A stretch of DNA of 64,000 nt from Rotaria socialis. Taxonomy: Eukaryota > Rotifera > Eurotatoria > Philodinida > Philodinidae. A model generated the notes under the pieces. That model searched no databases, was not told the origin of the DNA, and saw nothing but the letters and a program-made list of their open reading frames with translations. The stretch lies in the NCBI GenBank assembly GCA_905331475.1, contig CAJNYU010001727.1, positions 62,001 through 126,000 on the forward strand, given 5' to 3'. The position numbers were made by a program, and so were the translations under genes. Every line of letters starts with the position of its first letter. The first letter of the stretch is position 1. Shown here piece after piece: positions 27,491 through 40,600 of the stretch.

Positions 27491-30400
27491 ATGGCTGGTT
27501 CATATCGTCAAAAGTCACCATCCGTTATACATCGTAGTCGACTGAAATCTCGTTATGTATTATCGATTGTTGTGGGCCTTATACTTGGTTTTGCACTAAG
27601 TTTTGCGTGTTTACCGTTAATGAGTATATGCGATAGTTCGCCATCGATTTTTTTCGAACCATTCTCTTCTTCATTAAATATTCGTTTGAACAGTGGAAGG
27701 CGTTCTTCAAATGATAAATTAGATTCATTTCGAATTTTAAATCGGCAAGCTCGGTCAATAGCTGATGTAACACTTGTTGATTATCGTAGTAAAGATTACG
27801 AACCAAGAATTCGCCCATTACTTCAGCCGTCTGTTAAATCAAATAATAGTAATATTAATGTTAATGTTAGCAGTAATAATAAAAATAAAACTGCTAATGC
27901 ACCTACACGTCCACCACATTCATCTACATCCATACGACCTCGTTATATAGCCGATGAATTAGGTATTCGTGAAAAGGTTCTTGTTGCTGTTTTAGCTGAA
28001 ACAGATCGCTTGAACACATTCAGTTTTTTCCTTAATCAAACCTTACAGGATCACGTTAATCGTTTATTATTTTTTATTAATGATAATGTACAAGATTTTC
28101 CTAAAAGTATGCAAGTTATTGCTATAAATGATGAGCGAACATATTTAAAGCCATTCTATGTGCTAAAATATCTTGCGGAGAAAATGATTAACTTGTATGA
28201 TTGGTTTTTTCTTGTGCCAGATAATACGTTTATAAGAGGCTATAAAGTAAGTTTAACAAAGAAATTTATTTTTGCATGAAATTGTGTTTTCTTTCTTTTT
28301 AGTTGACTGAATTTCTTAATCATATTAGTATTGGCCAAGATCTTTATATGGGACAAGCATTTGATGATGTACACGCTGTTTATTGTTATTTCGGATCAGG
28401 AATTATTATATCGTCAGTAAGTTTATATCAAATACAGATAAAAAGTTAGAATTGATAGTAGCTCTTTTGTTTTTAATAAAGAACGATTTACATTATTCGG
28501 CATAATAGGTTCATTCTCGAAGTGCTATTATGATCAGAGAAATATTTTACGCGTCTGTATCAAAGAATTTTCATTTTAAAAATATATCTCTCGATAGATA
28601 GTTTAGTTTTAAACAATATAGAAAGTATCAGAGTATAGCAGTAGAACTTTGGATCCTCTCCTACACCACCATTGATATAGAAATATCATTAACTGTGGCA
28701 GACGTAGTTGACATAATATACTTTTTAGGATCGTATACAAAACTTAATAACGTCTCGAACTAACGTGCAAATTATTTCCTGATTACATTTTCTAGTTACC
28801 AGTTTTCGTAATCGAAATTTAAATCAGGATTTATTTATTAAAAATTATTGAATTTATATCACAAGATGAAACAATACAAATTCTGGAAATTTATGAACGA
28901 AGTAGTACCATTGAAAATGTTTATTGTAGAAAACTGAAATATATTTATGAAAAAGATCTAAGAAAATTTTGCTTACTTTTGTCTTGAACACTTTATTAGA
29001 ATCATTAAAATTTATCAATACAAATTCATGTAGATTTTCATTCAGTTATAGAATAAATTTGGGTTTTTATTTATTTATTTTTAGTCAGTACTTCGAAAAG
29101 TGTTAACTGAACTTGATTGGTGCACGAAAAATGCTTATTCACAAGATTTAACTGATAATATTGGACGATGTATTTTAAAAACTGCAAAGTCACCCTGTAC
29201 TAATACAACTAATGTACGATTTTCTTTTACTTCATATAGAAAAAAAAAACAAATCTTATGAGAATTTATAATTTTTCATGTTTAGTCTTACAAATTCAAT
29301 GCTTATGTTAATTATCGATTTGAATTCGATACAGATATTGATAAATTACGTAAATCAGCAGATTTTAACGACTCATTAACCGTTCATCCAATCAATGATC
29401 TTGAAACAATGCTCAAACTTCAAAAGTATAGTTGAATTTTTATACGGTTCAATTGAAGAGCAGAAACGCATGAAATAAATCTATTTTTTTAAAGGTATTT
29501 TAATCAAGTAGAAATTGATGAAACAACGCAAAATATAAAAACATACGGAGAAACTATTGAACAATCATCTTGTTATACTCTTGAGGGTTGTGGACATATT
29601 CCGTGGCCTGTCGGAGTACCACCACCGTTTAAGCCTCCAACCCGTTTTGATGTTCTTCGTTGGGATTATTTTAATGAAACGCATATTTATTTAAAAAATG
29701 ATAATGACGTGATCGATCCATTGAAAGGTACGTCTCATAGAATTCCAGTTAATCTTTATTCTGGTTGTTCACTTGTTTGATAGATGATGATTACGAAGAT
29801 ATACATGAAGTTATTGATTATTCTGTACAACAGTTTAAACAAACCTATGGAAATCAGTAAGTTATATCAAAGACAGAAAGATGTTTCGAAGATTTTATTT
29901 TCTATTTTCTTATTATTATGAAGATTAACTTTTAAAGCACTGCTCAATGGTTATCGTCAATTTGATCCAACACGAGGTACACACTATTTCATTGATATAG
30001 TGCTGACCGATGGCAATAATAATGAATATATTAAACGTGCTGAACTGATGAGACCATTAGGTAAGATATCTGATTGAAAAATGAAGTTATCTAATACAAT
30101 TAAAGAATAGCATAAACGAAATACGAAATAATTACTTTTTAGGTCTTGTTGAAATCGTTCCGATGCCGTTTGTAACTGAAACAACCAAATTATTTCTTAT
30201 TTTACCTATTCATTCCGATGACGAATCAGTAGCTATTCGTTTTCTTCATCATGTTAATAGAACTCTATTCGATCGAGAAACTCGCGATAAATTCGAATTG
30301 CTTCTTACACATATTGTTGCAACAAAAGAAGAAAATTTTCAAACACAAAAATGGTTCGAAAATATTCGTTCTACAGTTGATTCAATACGCCAAATACATA

Positions 30401-31038
30401 CACAATTAGCAATAACATATCATACTGTACTGCTTTCGTCATCAACAATTTCGCATAGTTCTCAACTCATTTATTTGCTCGATTCATTTCAAGCAAAACT
30501 TCGTACAAATGCTTTAATATTTATTACCAATCCATATGTAAATATTGATTCAGATTTTTTAAATCGATGTCGACTGAATGTTATTGAAAATATTCAAATT
30601 TTTTTTCCAATTGCTTTCTATCAATACCATCCACATATTATAGCACTTTCTCGTAATATAACCGATAACACAACAATTGATTTACATAAAACTGTCGGAT
30701 GGTTTAACTCTTATGCTTATGAACATATTGGACTGTATATGAGTGATTATTTAAATTTAAAAAAATGGATTTCATTTCATAATATTACAATATCAACAGC
30801 AAATCTTTATGATTTATTTGTACAATTATCTGATTTGCACATCTTACGTGCACCAGATCAATCGTTACGTGTTCATTATCGAACAATTAAATGTGATACA
30901 AATTTACAAGTGAATCCCATTGAATACGATCGATGTACAGCACAACAAGAAAAAGGTTTAGCATCACGTAGTCAATTGGCTATGCTTATTATTGAAAATG
31001 AACAGAAAAAACACACAACGAACGTGAAAAATAAATAA
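27491..31038 (+). CDS. CHPF: Chondroitin polymerizing factor (CHPF/CHPF2-like)
   Basis: Eight exons (27491-28246, 28303-28416, 29085-29213, 29286-29425, 29495-29727, 29784-29856, 29924-30060, 30143-31038) give 825 aa. The start is the ATG at 27491 (MAGSYRQK); the open frame further upstream lacks an ATG. It is a type II Golgi protein: basic tail, TM at about 23-45, stem, then the CHGN region. The first domain shows YDWFFLVPDNTFIRGYKLTE and GQDLYMGQ. The middle has LNGYRQFDPTRG. The second domain has RCRLNVI...FFPIAFYQYHP. The C-terminus LHILRAPDQSLRVHYRTIKC and GLASRSQLAMLIIENEQ is specific to CHPF rather than CHSY. CHPF partners chondroitin synthases to polymerise chondroitin. Metal-binding DXD motifs are absent in both domains (PDNT; NID), so a non-catalytic partner role fits. 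Introns 28417-29084 and others lack other genes. Confidence 0.92.
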
Positions 31039-31487
31039 AAAGATTCTCAATGTTGAATACAAATTTTAGAATGTTGCATCTTGAAATGATTTCTAAAATG
31101 CATAACAACCGAATTGGTGTAAGAATTAAAAAGATAATGATCGGCTTAAGCTTCTTTAAACAGCAAACAGCAACTCTAACAAAATCTATCTTTTTTTCTA
31201 ACAGCCCATTAAGATTGTGCGCTAATTAGATCGAGGCGATAATCAGTAAACAGACGTTTAACATTTTTTAGTTTAACAAATTTTTCTTGATAAAAATATG
31301 AAATAGAAAATGTTTTGTTTCGTAAGTGACTGGTGAATCAAGTATTATTATTTTATATATTTCGATACTTGTTAGCAATAGCAAATATATTGATGCAGAC
31401 GTTAGTAAGATTCAAACTTAGTTGCACGTATATCATTAGGATCATCGGCTTCATCTTTTCTCAACATGATGAATTTGATGTTTATTC

Positions 31488-31614
31488 ACCCATGTAATAA
31501 AAACTGCATGAAAATCGGCGGTTTTACCGGTCCGGTTACCGGCTCTCATTACCGCAGGAAGGATAAATACCGCGGTTTACCGCAAAAAAATGATCCGATA
31601 TTCGCAACATGGGT
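31488..31614. repeat. Word-repeat element D (ACCGG/TACCGCGG words)
   Basis: A 127-bp island bounded by ACCCATGT (31488) and ACATGGGT (to 31614). The interior is locally GC-rich with ACCGGTCCGG, TTACCGG, TACCGCGG and TTACCGC, a self-complementary word set. Ends match those of elements A, B, C and E, while the internal word is different. Confidence 0.6.
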
Positions 31615-32403
31615 ATGATTTATATTGATTGCACGCGATAAGGAATAAAGAATACGAAGACATCTACGGAAGAATTCATGAATCAGCTGCTGCTGTTGTA
31701 CTGAAAGAAACATGTTCACTTGAAATTGTAGTAAATATAGAAAGCTATCTAAGTGAACACGGATGTATGGGCTATAAACTAGAATAATATCAAAAAGAAT
31801 TGAACCTACAAAATTTCAAGACAAACAACTTCCGTCTCTTTGGGCTATTGAAAAGCAAACCTGATTTTTCGAATCAAACATCGAATATCTCATGAATAAA
31901 ATAATCTATGGTATCATTGCAGTGGAATAATCATAGTTCTATGAACACAAGTCATTGCTTGAAGGTTTCGTCAAATTCTTGACATATGTAGATCTTGTCC
32001 TAATGTTCAAAGTAACTTACAAGTTGAAAAACAATAAATCATTTCGATCAATTCCTAGATCAGATCACAGAATTTACAACAGCCAAACTCATTCACTAGG
32101 AAACAATCGACATTCAACGTATGACTATGTTAAAATTGCACGATAAATACGTAGCGTATGTTAGTAGTGAAAGAAAAATGAAAGAAAACCGTGCGCAATC
32201 CAATTTGTTGATATTATGAAATTTAACTAGAATCATATTCAGCAGCACTAATTGAATAGTAGTATAACTTACTTTGTCCCTTGAAAAATAATTTAGAATA
32301 GCTATTTATAAACTTATTCAAGTTTGTTGTATCATCAGGACAAAAAAAGATATTTTGAATGAACTCTTGAACCAAGGCAAAAATAATAAATGTTTTATTA
32401 TGA
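31615..32403. other. Intergenic region between convergent genes
   Basis: AT-rich spacer after CHPF and before the SCO-spondin-like stop codon. With 31039-31487 it forms the 3' flanks of two convergent genes. No other feature seen. Confidence 0.5.
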
Positions 32404-34660
32404 TTATAATTTAAAGTCCTTAACGCATTCGTTGCAAGAACATGAACGTATTCTTGCATATGGGATTTCTTCGATGAAAGCAATTGTTATATTATTTTCT
32501 AATCGTTGGCATTGCATTTCAATTGGTTCCATATTTATTTCCGAGGGTGAACAGCAACGACATGTCATACCTGATATGCATGTACCTAAACATTGTTGTC
32601 GCGGTACTGGATTTATTGACACACAATCGTTATAGACAAGTTGTTCGACTGGCAATTCTTGTACTGAACATGGTTCTATTTCTAAAAAAGTAAAATAAAA
32701 TAGTGCATCTTTGTAGAGGGGAAAATTCATTTTGTCAATATACTCTTAGTTCGATTACATGAACCGCAACATTCACCATCGATCGGTGCTACATATTCAT
32801 AAGTAGCGAATGGATCATTGGTTAATTTTGAACATATATCAGGCGTCACAGCACATCGAAAATTACATGTTTCTTGACCAGTAGTTACATCGCAAGAACA
32901 TTGTGTACAACCTTTCCTATAGGATGTTTCGTTCGTTGAACATGTGCGGTTTTCTTGTTCGATTTCAGGCTCTAAGCCAACACATGAACGTGAACGATAT
33001 CGCGCTTGTGTTCCATTACATTGTGCTGAACAAACACCAAATGAACTCCATGTACTCCATTCACACGTTGAACAATCTTTTGTAGACGGACGACAATTGA
33101 GACAACCATTTGAACACAAACTAAAGGAAAAACATAAAGAATTGTTAAGTGTGCTTCGTTTTCGCTATAAAATGATAAGTCGCACCAATCTTGACATGTG
33201 TTTCGATCGCTCATAGTTTGACCATGAACAAGGCTAATTTTACCATCCGAAATTTGACATAAACATTGATTTATTTCAATACATTCTCCTGATGTACTCA
33301 TAACTAATGGACTTGGACATACACAACCAGATACGCAAATCGATGGTTCATTACACGAACGACATGTTAATGTATTACATGTATAACCACAAGTATTACT
33401 GCAATTACTCATTATTCGTCCATTTGTACATGCCAATGTCTCAGCTGAAACTCTCATTGAATATTTATAATAGTTGAGTTTTATCTTGACTTTTAAAATT
33501 ACTTACGGCATTGCCCTGTATTGCACGGTTCAATTTGTTTATCAGAGCCCTCACATATAATGCCTTGTTTACAATGAGAAGTATCATTTTTACACGTTCT
33601 CGAACGTATTCGTTCACCGCCATTACACAGTTGGCTGCATTTGCTCCACGGACTCCAGCCTGACCAGGCAGGTGTTTCGCCTATTTTCATTCAAATATGT
33701 TTTGATGAAGATTTTCAAAGCTAATTTCGACTTACTTGACGGACAACATTGAGGATTACAATCTTGTATTTCTTCCAATTGATCAGTACAATTCGGTTGA
33801 AAAGATAAATAATATCTCGATCGTTTTCGACCACCAAGATTACATGATTTTGAACATGAACTCCAATTGGACCACGATGAAAGAATACATGAACCAAAAC
33901 AAGGTGGTGTTTGACATGAACGAGTTTCTTTGTCTGGTTTACATAGATGTGAACCAGTAAGAATCTGTACAGATGTACGTTGTCGAAACTGAATACCTGC
34001 ACGATTTTCATCACCACACTGACCTTCACATGAGCTCCAAGGAGACCAAGAAAGGTAAACACATTTTTCTAGGATTTAAAAATAGAAAGATAGGACAATA
34101 TATCGCAATAATATTCAAAACGTAGATAGACTGCAAAAGAAATCGAAAGCTAGATAATTAAAAATGCGACAAGTCTTTTTTTCCCAACAGTTCAATATCA
34201 TTTCGAAAGTTTGAATAAAAATAATTTGTAAATTCTTACGTTGACAACCTGTCGACTTTTTTACATCTAATCCAACATTAGAACAAATAAATTGCGAACA
34301 ATTATACGTATAAACGATTGTGCCAGTATCTAAAATATCTCCGATATGTACGGCTTTTCCTCCATCTTTCAAATAGCCAACGATATCTTGAGAATATATA
34401 AACATTATACATAAATATTGCACATTACTTCAAACTACATACCATTCACCGGTACTTTCTGACTGGTGGCAGACATATAAAATTCTTTGGTTAATACACA
34501 CATGCATGGTTGTAATTGACACATACGATAGTCCATTAATGCAGCATTACATCCACTACCTGAAAGTTGATTCCGTGCACGCGTCTGTACTCCATTACCA
34601 CAACTAACTGAACAATGTCCCCAACGTGTCCATTCAGAATATCGACATCTTGGTTTGAGT
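32404..34660 (-). other. C-terminal TSP1-TIL-VWC-cystine-knot part of the SCO-spondin-like gene
   Basis: TSP1 modules are seen at about 34650-34460 ([20 protein letters not shown]), 34065-33735 (two: [14 protein letters not shown] and [15 protein letters not shown]), 33680-33505 ([19 protein letters not shown]) and 33080-32930. A TIL module lies at about 33430-33270 and a VWC module at 32900-32750 (ending [11 protein letters not shown]). The last exon has the CTCK pattern [16 protein letters not shown]...CSCNEC before the stop at 32404. This is the ordinary end of mucin/VWF/SCO-spondin proteins, used for disulfide dimerisation in the secretory pathway. Confidence 0.8.
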
Positions 34661-37600
34661 GTTGCTAGTAAAAAATGTAAAATAATACTTTACATACAAT
34701 GTTTCAATTATTATTTTACTAGTAGTTTTCGATTGTTGCATTGTTTTCTTGATTTGTCTAGCGGTTGATATACTTGTATACCTAACTGAACTCTTATAAA
34801 AACATCCATTTGTAAAAATGTTAACACGACGAGGCGGAAGACCATCAATAGTATCTAATAGGATAACTCGAATACCGGAAGAACTTACAGGTGGAAATCC
34901 TGTTAAACGAGGATTACTGTTCTTTTTATCTGTTTTATTATAATGTGGTGATGTTAAAGTATATAAGATACTATTCGGCAGTTCGATTAGTTGTACAAGT
35001 ATTCGATATACATTACTTGATCTAATACCAACTTCAAACAGACGACCAGCAATACCCGATGGAAAATCAACTTCAAGTATAATTGGTTTTTGCCGTTCGG
35101 AATAAGAAATTCCCATGCTATCAGTCATTACATTTTTAAAATTCTCATCGATGGGCGAAGGTGTTCCAGTAATGTATGGAGTCAAAAATTTTCGTGGATG
35201 ATATCCGTTGCGTCCAGCCATGATATTCGAATGAAGACATTTAACTATTTGAATAAAAAATAAAAAACCGATTAGTGCAGCCTCTAAAGGCTTAGGCAAC
35301 GAAATATGATGTACAGCTATTCATGTTAATCATAGAGGTGCTAGTGCTTTATTTCATCCGTTCTAGGACATATTTTAATTCTCGAAAAAGCATGTGATTT
35401 TTTATTCGTATATGTAAATCTTCGTTTTACCTGTCCACCATTGTTGCTTTGAAATTTTTTCAGTAGGTTGAACTTTAGTTATTCTATCAAAACAACCAAT
35501 AATTGACCAACAGATATTTCTAATGGGTTTTCCTTTTGTGATGGTCACTTTTAAATATTGAATATGCGTTGGATGAGTTGGAAAATAAAGATTTGTACTA
35601 AGTATTTGTTTAAATACTGATAAATCAATTCGTTTTAACAACTGTCGATTTTCATCCAGTAATTCAATACGTATTTGTTGTATACGATGATTCGTTGTAA
35701 GAATAGATATATTTTGAATGTGACGAATAAAGATATCTTTTTTAAATTCAAGAATAAAATATATTGAGTGATTGTCCTTTTGTGTTGCATTGAATAATTT
35801 TGGTATAGCCAATGTACCACCAGCCGAAGCAATTAAACTTTTAACATGTTGTTTATTCATTAAGTCTATTGAATGACAATATTCATGTCGTTTTGTTGTT
35901 GTCATCGTTGTCATTTGAGTAGTTTCAAATTTTGGAATTCGAAAGAAACAGCCACGAATCGATAGTTGAACATGATTAATATTTCTATTGTCATTTGTAT
36001 CGAGAAATACAATTCGTATTGCAGCAACATTATCCGCCGAGAATTTTTCATGGCAATCCACTTTTAATAAACGTTCATCAATTTTATCATTGTCAAGATC
36101 AAAAAACGACACTTCGTAATGTTTAATATTATGCTGATGACCAATAATCGAAATATGATCAATATGACCAAAAATACCTTGTTTAAATGCAATGAAAATT
36201 GAACCAGACGTCGAATTAAACGATAAACCATTCGATGAAAACATGTTCGAATGCTCAGTACTATTTACTGTTAGAATAATTTTATGTCGATTTTTAGCAG
36301 CCATTGCATCAAGCATGACACATTTTTCTGTTAAAGAAAAAGAAAGATTCAATATTTTAAATTTAATTTAAAGGAAAGTTACTCCTTGTTTTTTATCAAG
36401 TTTCTTCTGAAATGAATTATCTGCAATCTTGAATAGGTACGTAGATAGTTACTCGGAAAAAAATTTGGTTTTCACATTTTATAGTATACTTTCTCATGAA
36501 CCAAACGAAGTCGATTTGTAAGATAGAAGGGGTTTGAATGCACCTATAACGAAGGTGAATGTGTCATTTTGAAGGGAATTTTTTTTATAACTATACGCCA
36601 ATAAATCTGTAAGTTTCAGAATATCTTATTTAGGTATATATTCTTAACTAAGTGATATCGATTTATTACGTTTTATTCTCTGTGTTGTTCGAGGTAATGA
36701 TGTCGTAGCCGATTCGATCATTGGTGTTGTTGGCGGTGAAACTGCTGCGATTGACGGTGTTGTTCGTCGACGTGTTGGTAGAACACCAAAACAACCCTTG
36801 ATCGATAGGCGAATATTAATCGGGGCTTGATTATCTTTTGTTTCAATGTAACTAATTCGTAGGGCAGCAATACCAATTTCTGTCAAACCATCAACAATTA
36901 GATCTTTATTAGATTCAATCGTTTGTACAATTGATTTATAATCATCGATAAGATCGACTTGAAATCGTTTGACATTTGTTATTACACTTGTCAACGACAC
37001 CGAATGAATTTCAGCAAAAATAGTCGGTTTAAAAATCATGAGAAAAGTTATTGGCAATTGTTGTTCATCATATGAAACCGAAGATGTTTGATTGAAATAA
37101 TCAGTTAATGTATGCGTTGTTTTTCTGGGTAATGTACCAGTGATAGAATCGACCAATATAGTAGAATCAAGTTTATTCATCATCTCAATTTCATGGCAAT
37201 GATCTAATAAGACAATGAAGCCGATTGATTTTGATACAAGAAATAGCTAAATGTCTACTTACATGTTTTCGACGTTGACGAATGCCGCGCTGTCGTTACC
37301 GTAGTGCGTTGAGTTGCTGTTGTTGGGGATAGATTTATGCCAAAGCATCCATCAATACTCAAGGTAATATTTCGCGGTGTCTTTCCGTCTACAGTTGTGA
37401 GATATGTTATTTGTAAAGCAGCAATCGGAACATAAAAAGTAACATTTAATTGAGGACGCTGATTATCCACAGTGATTGTTTGTAAAATTAGTCGATCATT
37501 ATCGATTAAATCAATTTTATATTCGCGAACATTTGTTGCATTATTTATAATTGATATTGATTTTAATTCAACATAAATATTTGTTTTAAATATAATGAGA

Positions 37601-40600
37601 ACTTTCGGATGTGATTTTGAATAGGAAATGGACTTCGATGGATTAAAATAATTAAGTATTGATGACGAACATGGATTAGTGCCGGCTATATAGGCAATAA
37701 CTTTAGTAGATACAGGTTTATTCGACATTAAATTTAAATGATGACATGGAGCTGTAATAATAAAAAATGAATTATATAAAAATGAATTTCTGTTTACTGT
37801 TTATTACTTGGTGTTGTTGTTGACATAGTTGAATGTACCGTTGCTGTTGATTTAGGTGGAAGAGCAAAACAACCTCTGACTGCAAGACGAACATTTTTTG
37901 CTGACTTTCCATCATACGTCTCTTCAATTGTGATTTTAACTGCACCAACATTTTGAATTGGCTCCATAGATTTTGATCCATTTGAATAATCAACAGTTAT
38001 TTTTCTTATCAATACTTGATTTCTATCAAGATATTCTATGCTAATACGTTTTACATTGCTATCCGATATTGATGTAAGGGCGACATGTTTCAAATAAACA
38101 AATAGATTAGGTTTAAAAATAATGAACACCACAGTTTCATCATCTTGTTCATCGAACGATATAGATTTTCCATAGATAAGATCCAAAAGTGACGTATTAC
38201 TACCTTGCGGATTGGTACCACTAAGACCGGCAAGAGTTCTTTCACTGTATGATTCTTGCATTGCATCAATATCAACACAATTATCTAAGAAAAAAATTAA
38301 TTCTTTGTATTCATAAATTAAACGAAACTATGCAACACATCGTTGAACTAGTGTCAACGAAAACCCGTTTATAATATATTATCAAGATGTAGGGCTTCTA
38401 TTTCTAATTGAAAGAAAGATATCCTGTCAATCAACCTGGATATAAAACAGCCAACATCTATCTTGGCCAGATTGAAGTCCTTACTAATTTCCCGAACAAA
38501 TACGATACATAAAAGCCATGGTGTGTCACGATTGATTTTACTGACAGTACACAAGAGAAATTCTTAATCAAAAACTTATAATTTTAAGTATATTTTATTG
38601 AGCTACAGAAATCATAACTCAGCCAATTAATTTACTAGTGATACTATTCCATATGTTGGATTAAAGTCGAAGAATATATATATATATACCTGGTGTAATG
38701 GGTGTTGTTGTTGGATATGTTCGACGCGTAGTCGGTAGTGGTGTAGTAGTTGCTGGTGTTATAATTAGTATTTCATCTACGCATGCTTGAATTGATAGAG
38801 TGATGTTTTGCGGTGGTTGATTATCATCTGTTTCAAGAAATGTAATGCGAATACCAGCCAATACAACTGATGGTAGTGAATCTAAGTTCACTGTCATCGA
38901 AGACGATTCAATTTTATATTGAATATCATTTTCATTATTAAGTAATTCAATACGAAATCGTTCTAGGTTTGTTTCTTTCGAGATGATCGATATAGAATGA
39001 ATGTAAATAAGTAGATTCGGACGTAGGATGATATCAATGAATGGAAATAAATCAGAAAATGTTATACCACCAGATGTAGTCCGGCCAATGGACGCCAAAT
39101 TACCATAACTGATTTCAGATTGTGATGTAATACCAATGATGATATTTTTGTTTGTCATCAATTCTTTTCGAACACAATCACCTAAAACAAAAAAAATCAT
39201 AAATATCAGAACGCGGCCAACATGCAAAAAAACTGATGTACGTGGTCGTTTTGTTGTTAGTCTCGTAGTTGTAGGTGCCAAGGTGGTTGTCGTCGTAGAT
39301 GCAGTGGAAAGGCGTGGAACCGTTGAAAAGCAACCAATTATCGATAATATTATACCACGAGCTGGCCGATCATCAATGGTATTCAAAACTGTTATTTGTA
39401 CCGTCGATACCAATAGCTCACGATTAATTATTATTGATAATGTATTCAAACTAGCAGATTGGAAAAAACATTTTAGATGTATTTTGGTTCTTATAAATAA
39501 GATGATAAGTATTAGCTACTTTATGGAGTAGACCGCCGGTTAGTAATAGATTCCATGGCTTTCTATCTAACGCTACAAGTAGTAAACCTGCGCAGAAGAA
39601 AGATCAGATGTAGTCTTCTTGAGTTTTCCATTTATATTTACTGCGTACTTTTATGTTACAATTATTTTTATAATGTTATAGATAGATTCGAGTATCGTTT
39701 TATAATGCTTTTGCTTATTTTCATATATTGCCCCATGTAAGAGCTTACATAATTTTGACATTCAAGATAACTCGAAATCGCATTTATAAACGTCTTTTTT
39801 TTTATAAAGTATTGAAATCTATGTACTAAGCATGAGAAATAGAAAAAATCTTTGAATTTTGCGACGAGAGTGTAAAAATTTCTTGTAAATTTCTCTGACA
39901 AATGATGGAACATCTTTTTATTGAAGCCTTTACAGAGAGGTTTTCCTCACTTTAGCGATCTAAAACTAGCTTGTAAACAATATTAGTACAAGAAAGTGCT
40001 CATATTTATTTCCTTAAATATTCCTATTCTTAGGCAAATAAGAAATATGTTTTTCCTCACCGATTATTTCTCAGATAAGTTGTTTGTCTTGAAAAAAGTA
40101 AGCTATTGTCGAAATCAAATAGATCAACTTGAAACTGACGTATGTTATTGGCACCATGTGAAATTGAAATTTCATCTAGTTGACCAATCACATTGGTTTG
40201 AAATCGAATACGAATAATAGGAGACTTGATTGCGTAATGAACACCTCGTTTTGTTGATTTAATAAAATCAATGAATGAATAACTAGGTAATGGTTGAGTT
40301 CCTTCGAATAGTCCAATAATTCTATGAGCATATTGAGGATCGACAGCGTTAACACGATAGCATGTACCTTTAATAAACAAACTCATTCATATGAGAAAAT
40401 TATTTTCTTTTCACAATAGATCAATACAATGAACTCGTTAAGTAAATAGCGAAGCTGTAAAGACGTTTGAGATCGACCGAAAACGTTTACAATGTTCATC
40501 ATTTAATCTTTCTGTTTCAAATGAAATATGTAGAACATAGAAAGCTTTTTGCTCTTGTTGAGAACGATAATATGTTTTCAAGTAGCTCGTTTTCTTGATA

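Noticed and set aside
32903-34100. Plus-strand frames and alternate minus-strand frames over the TSP1/TIL exons
   Set aside because: Shadows of Cys-rich coding sequence. The module cysteines fit only one minus-strand frame per exon.
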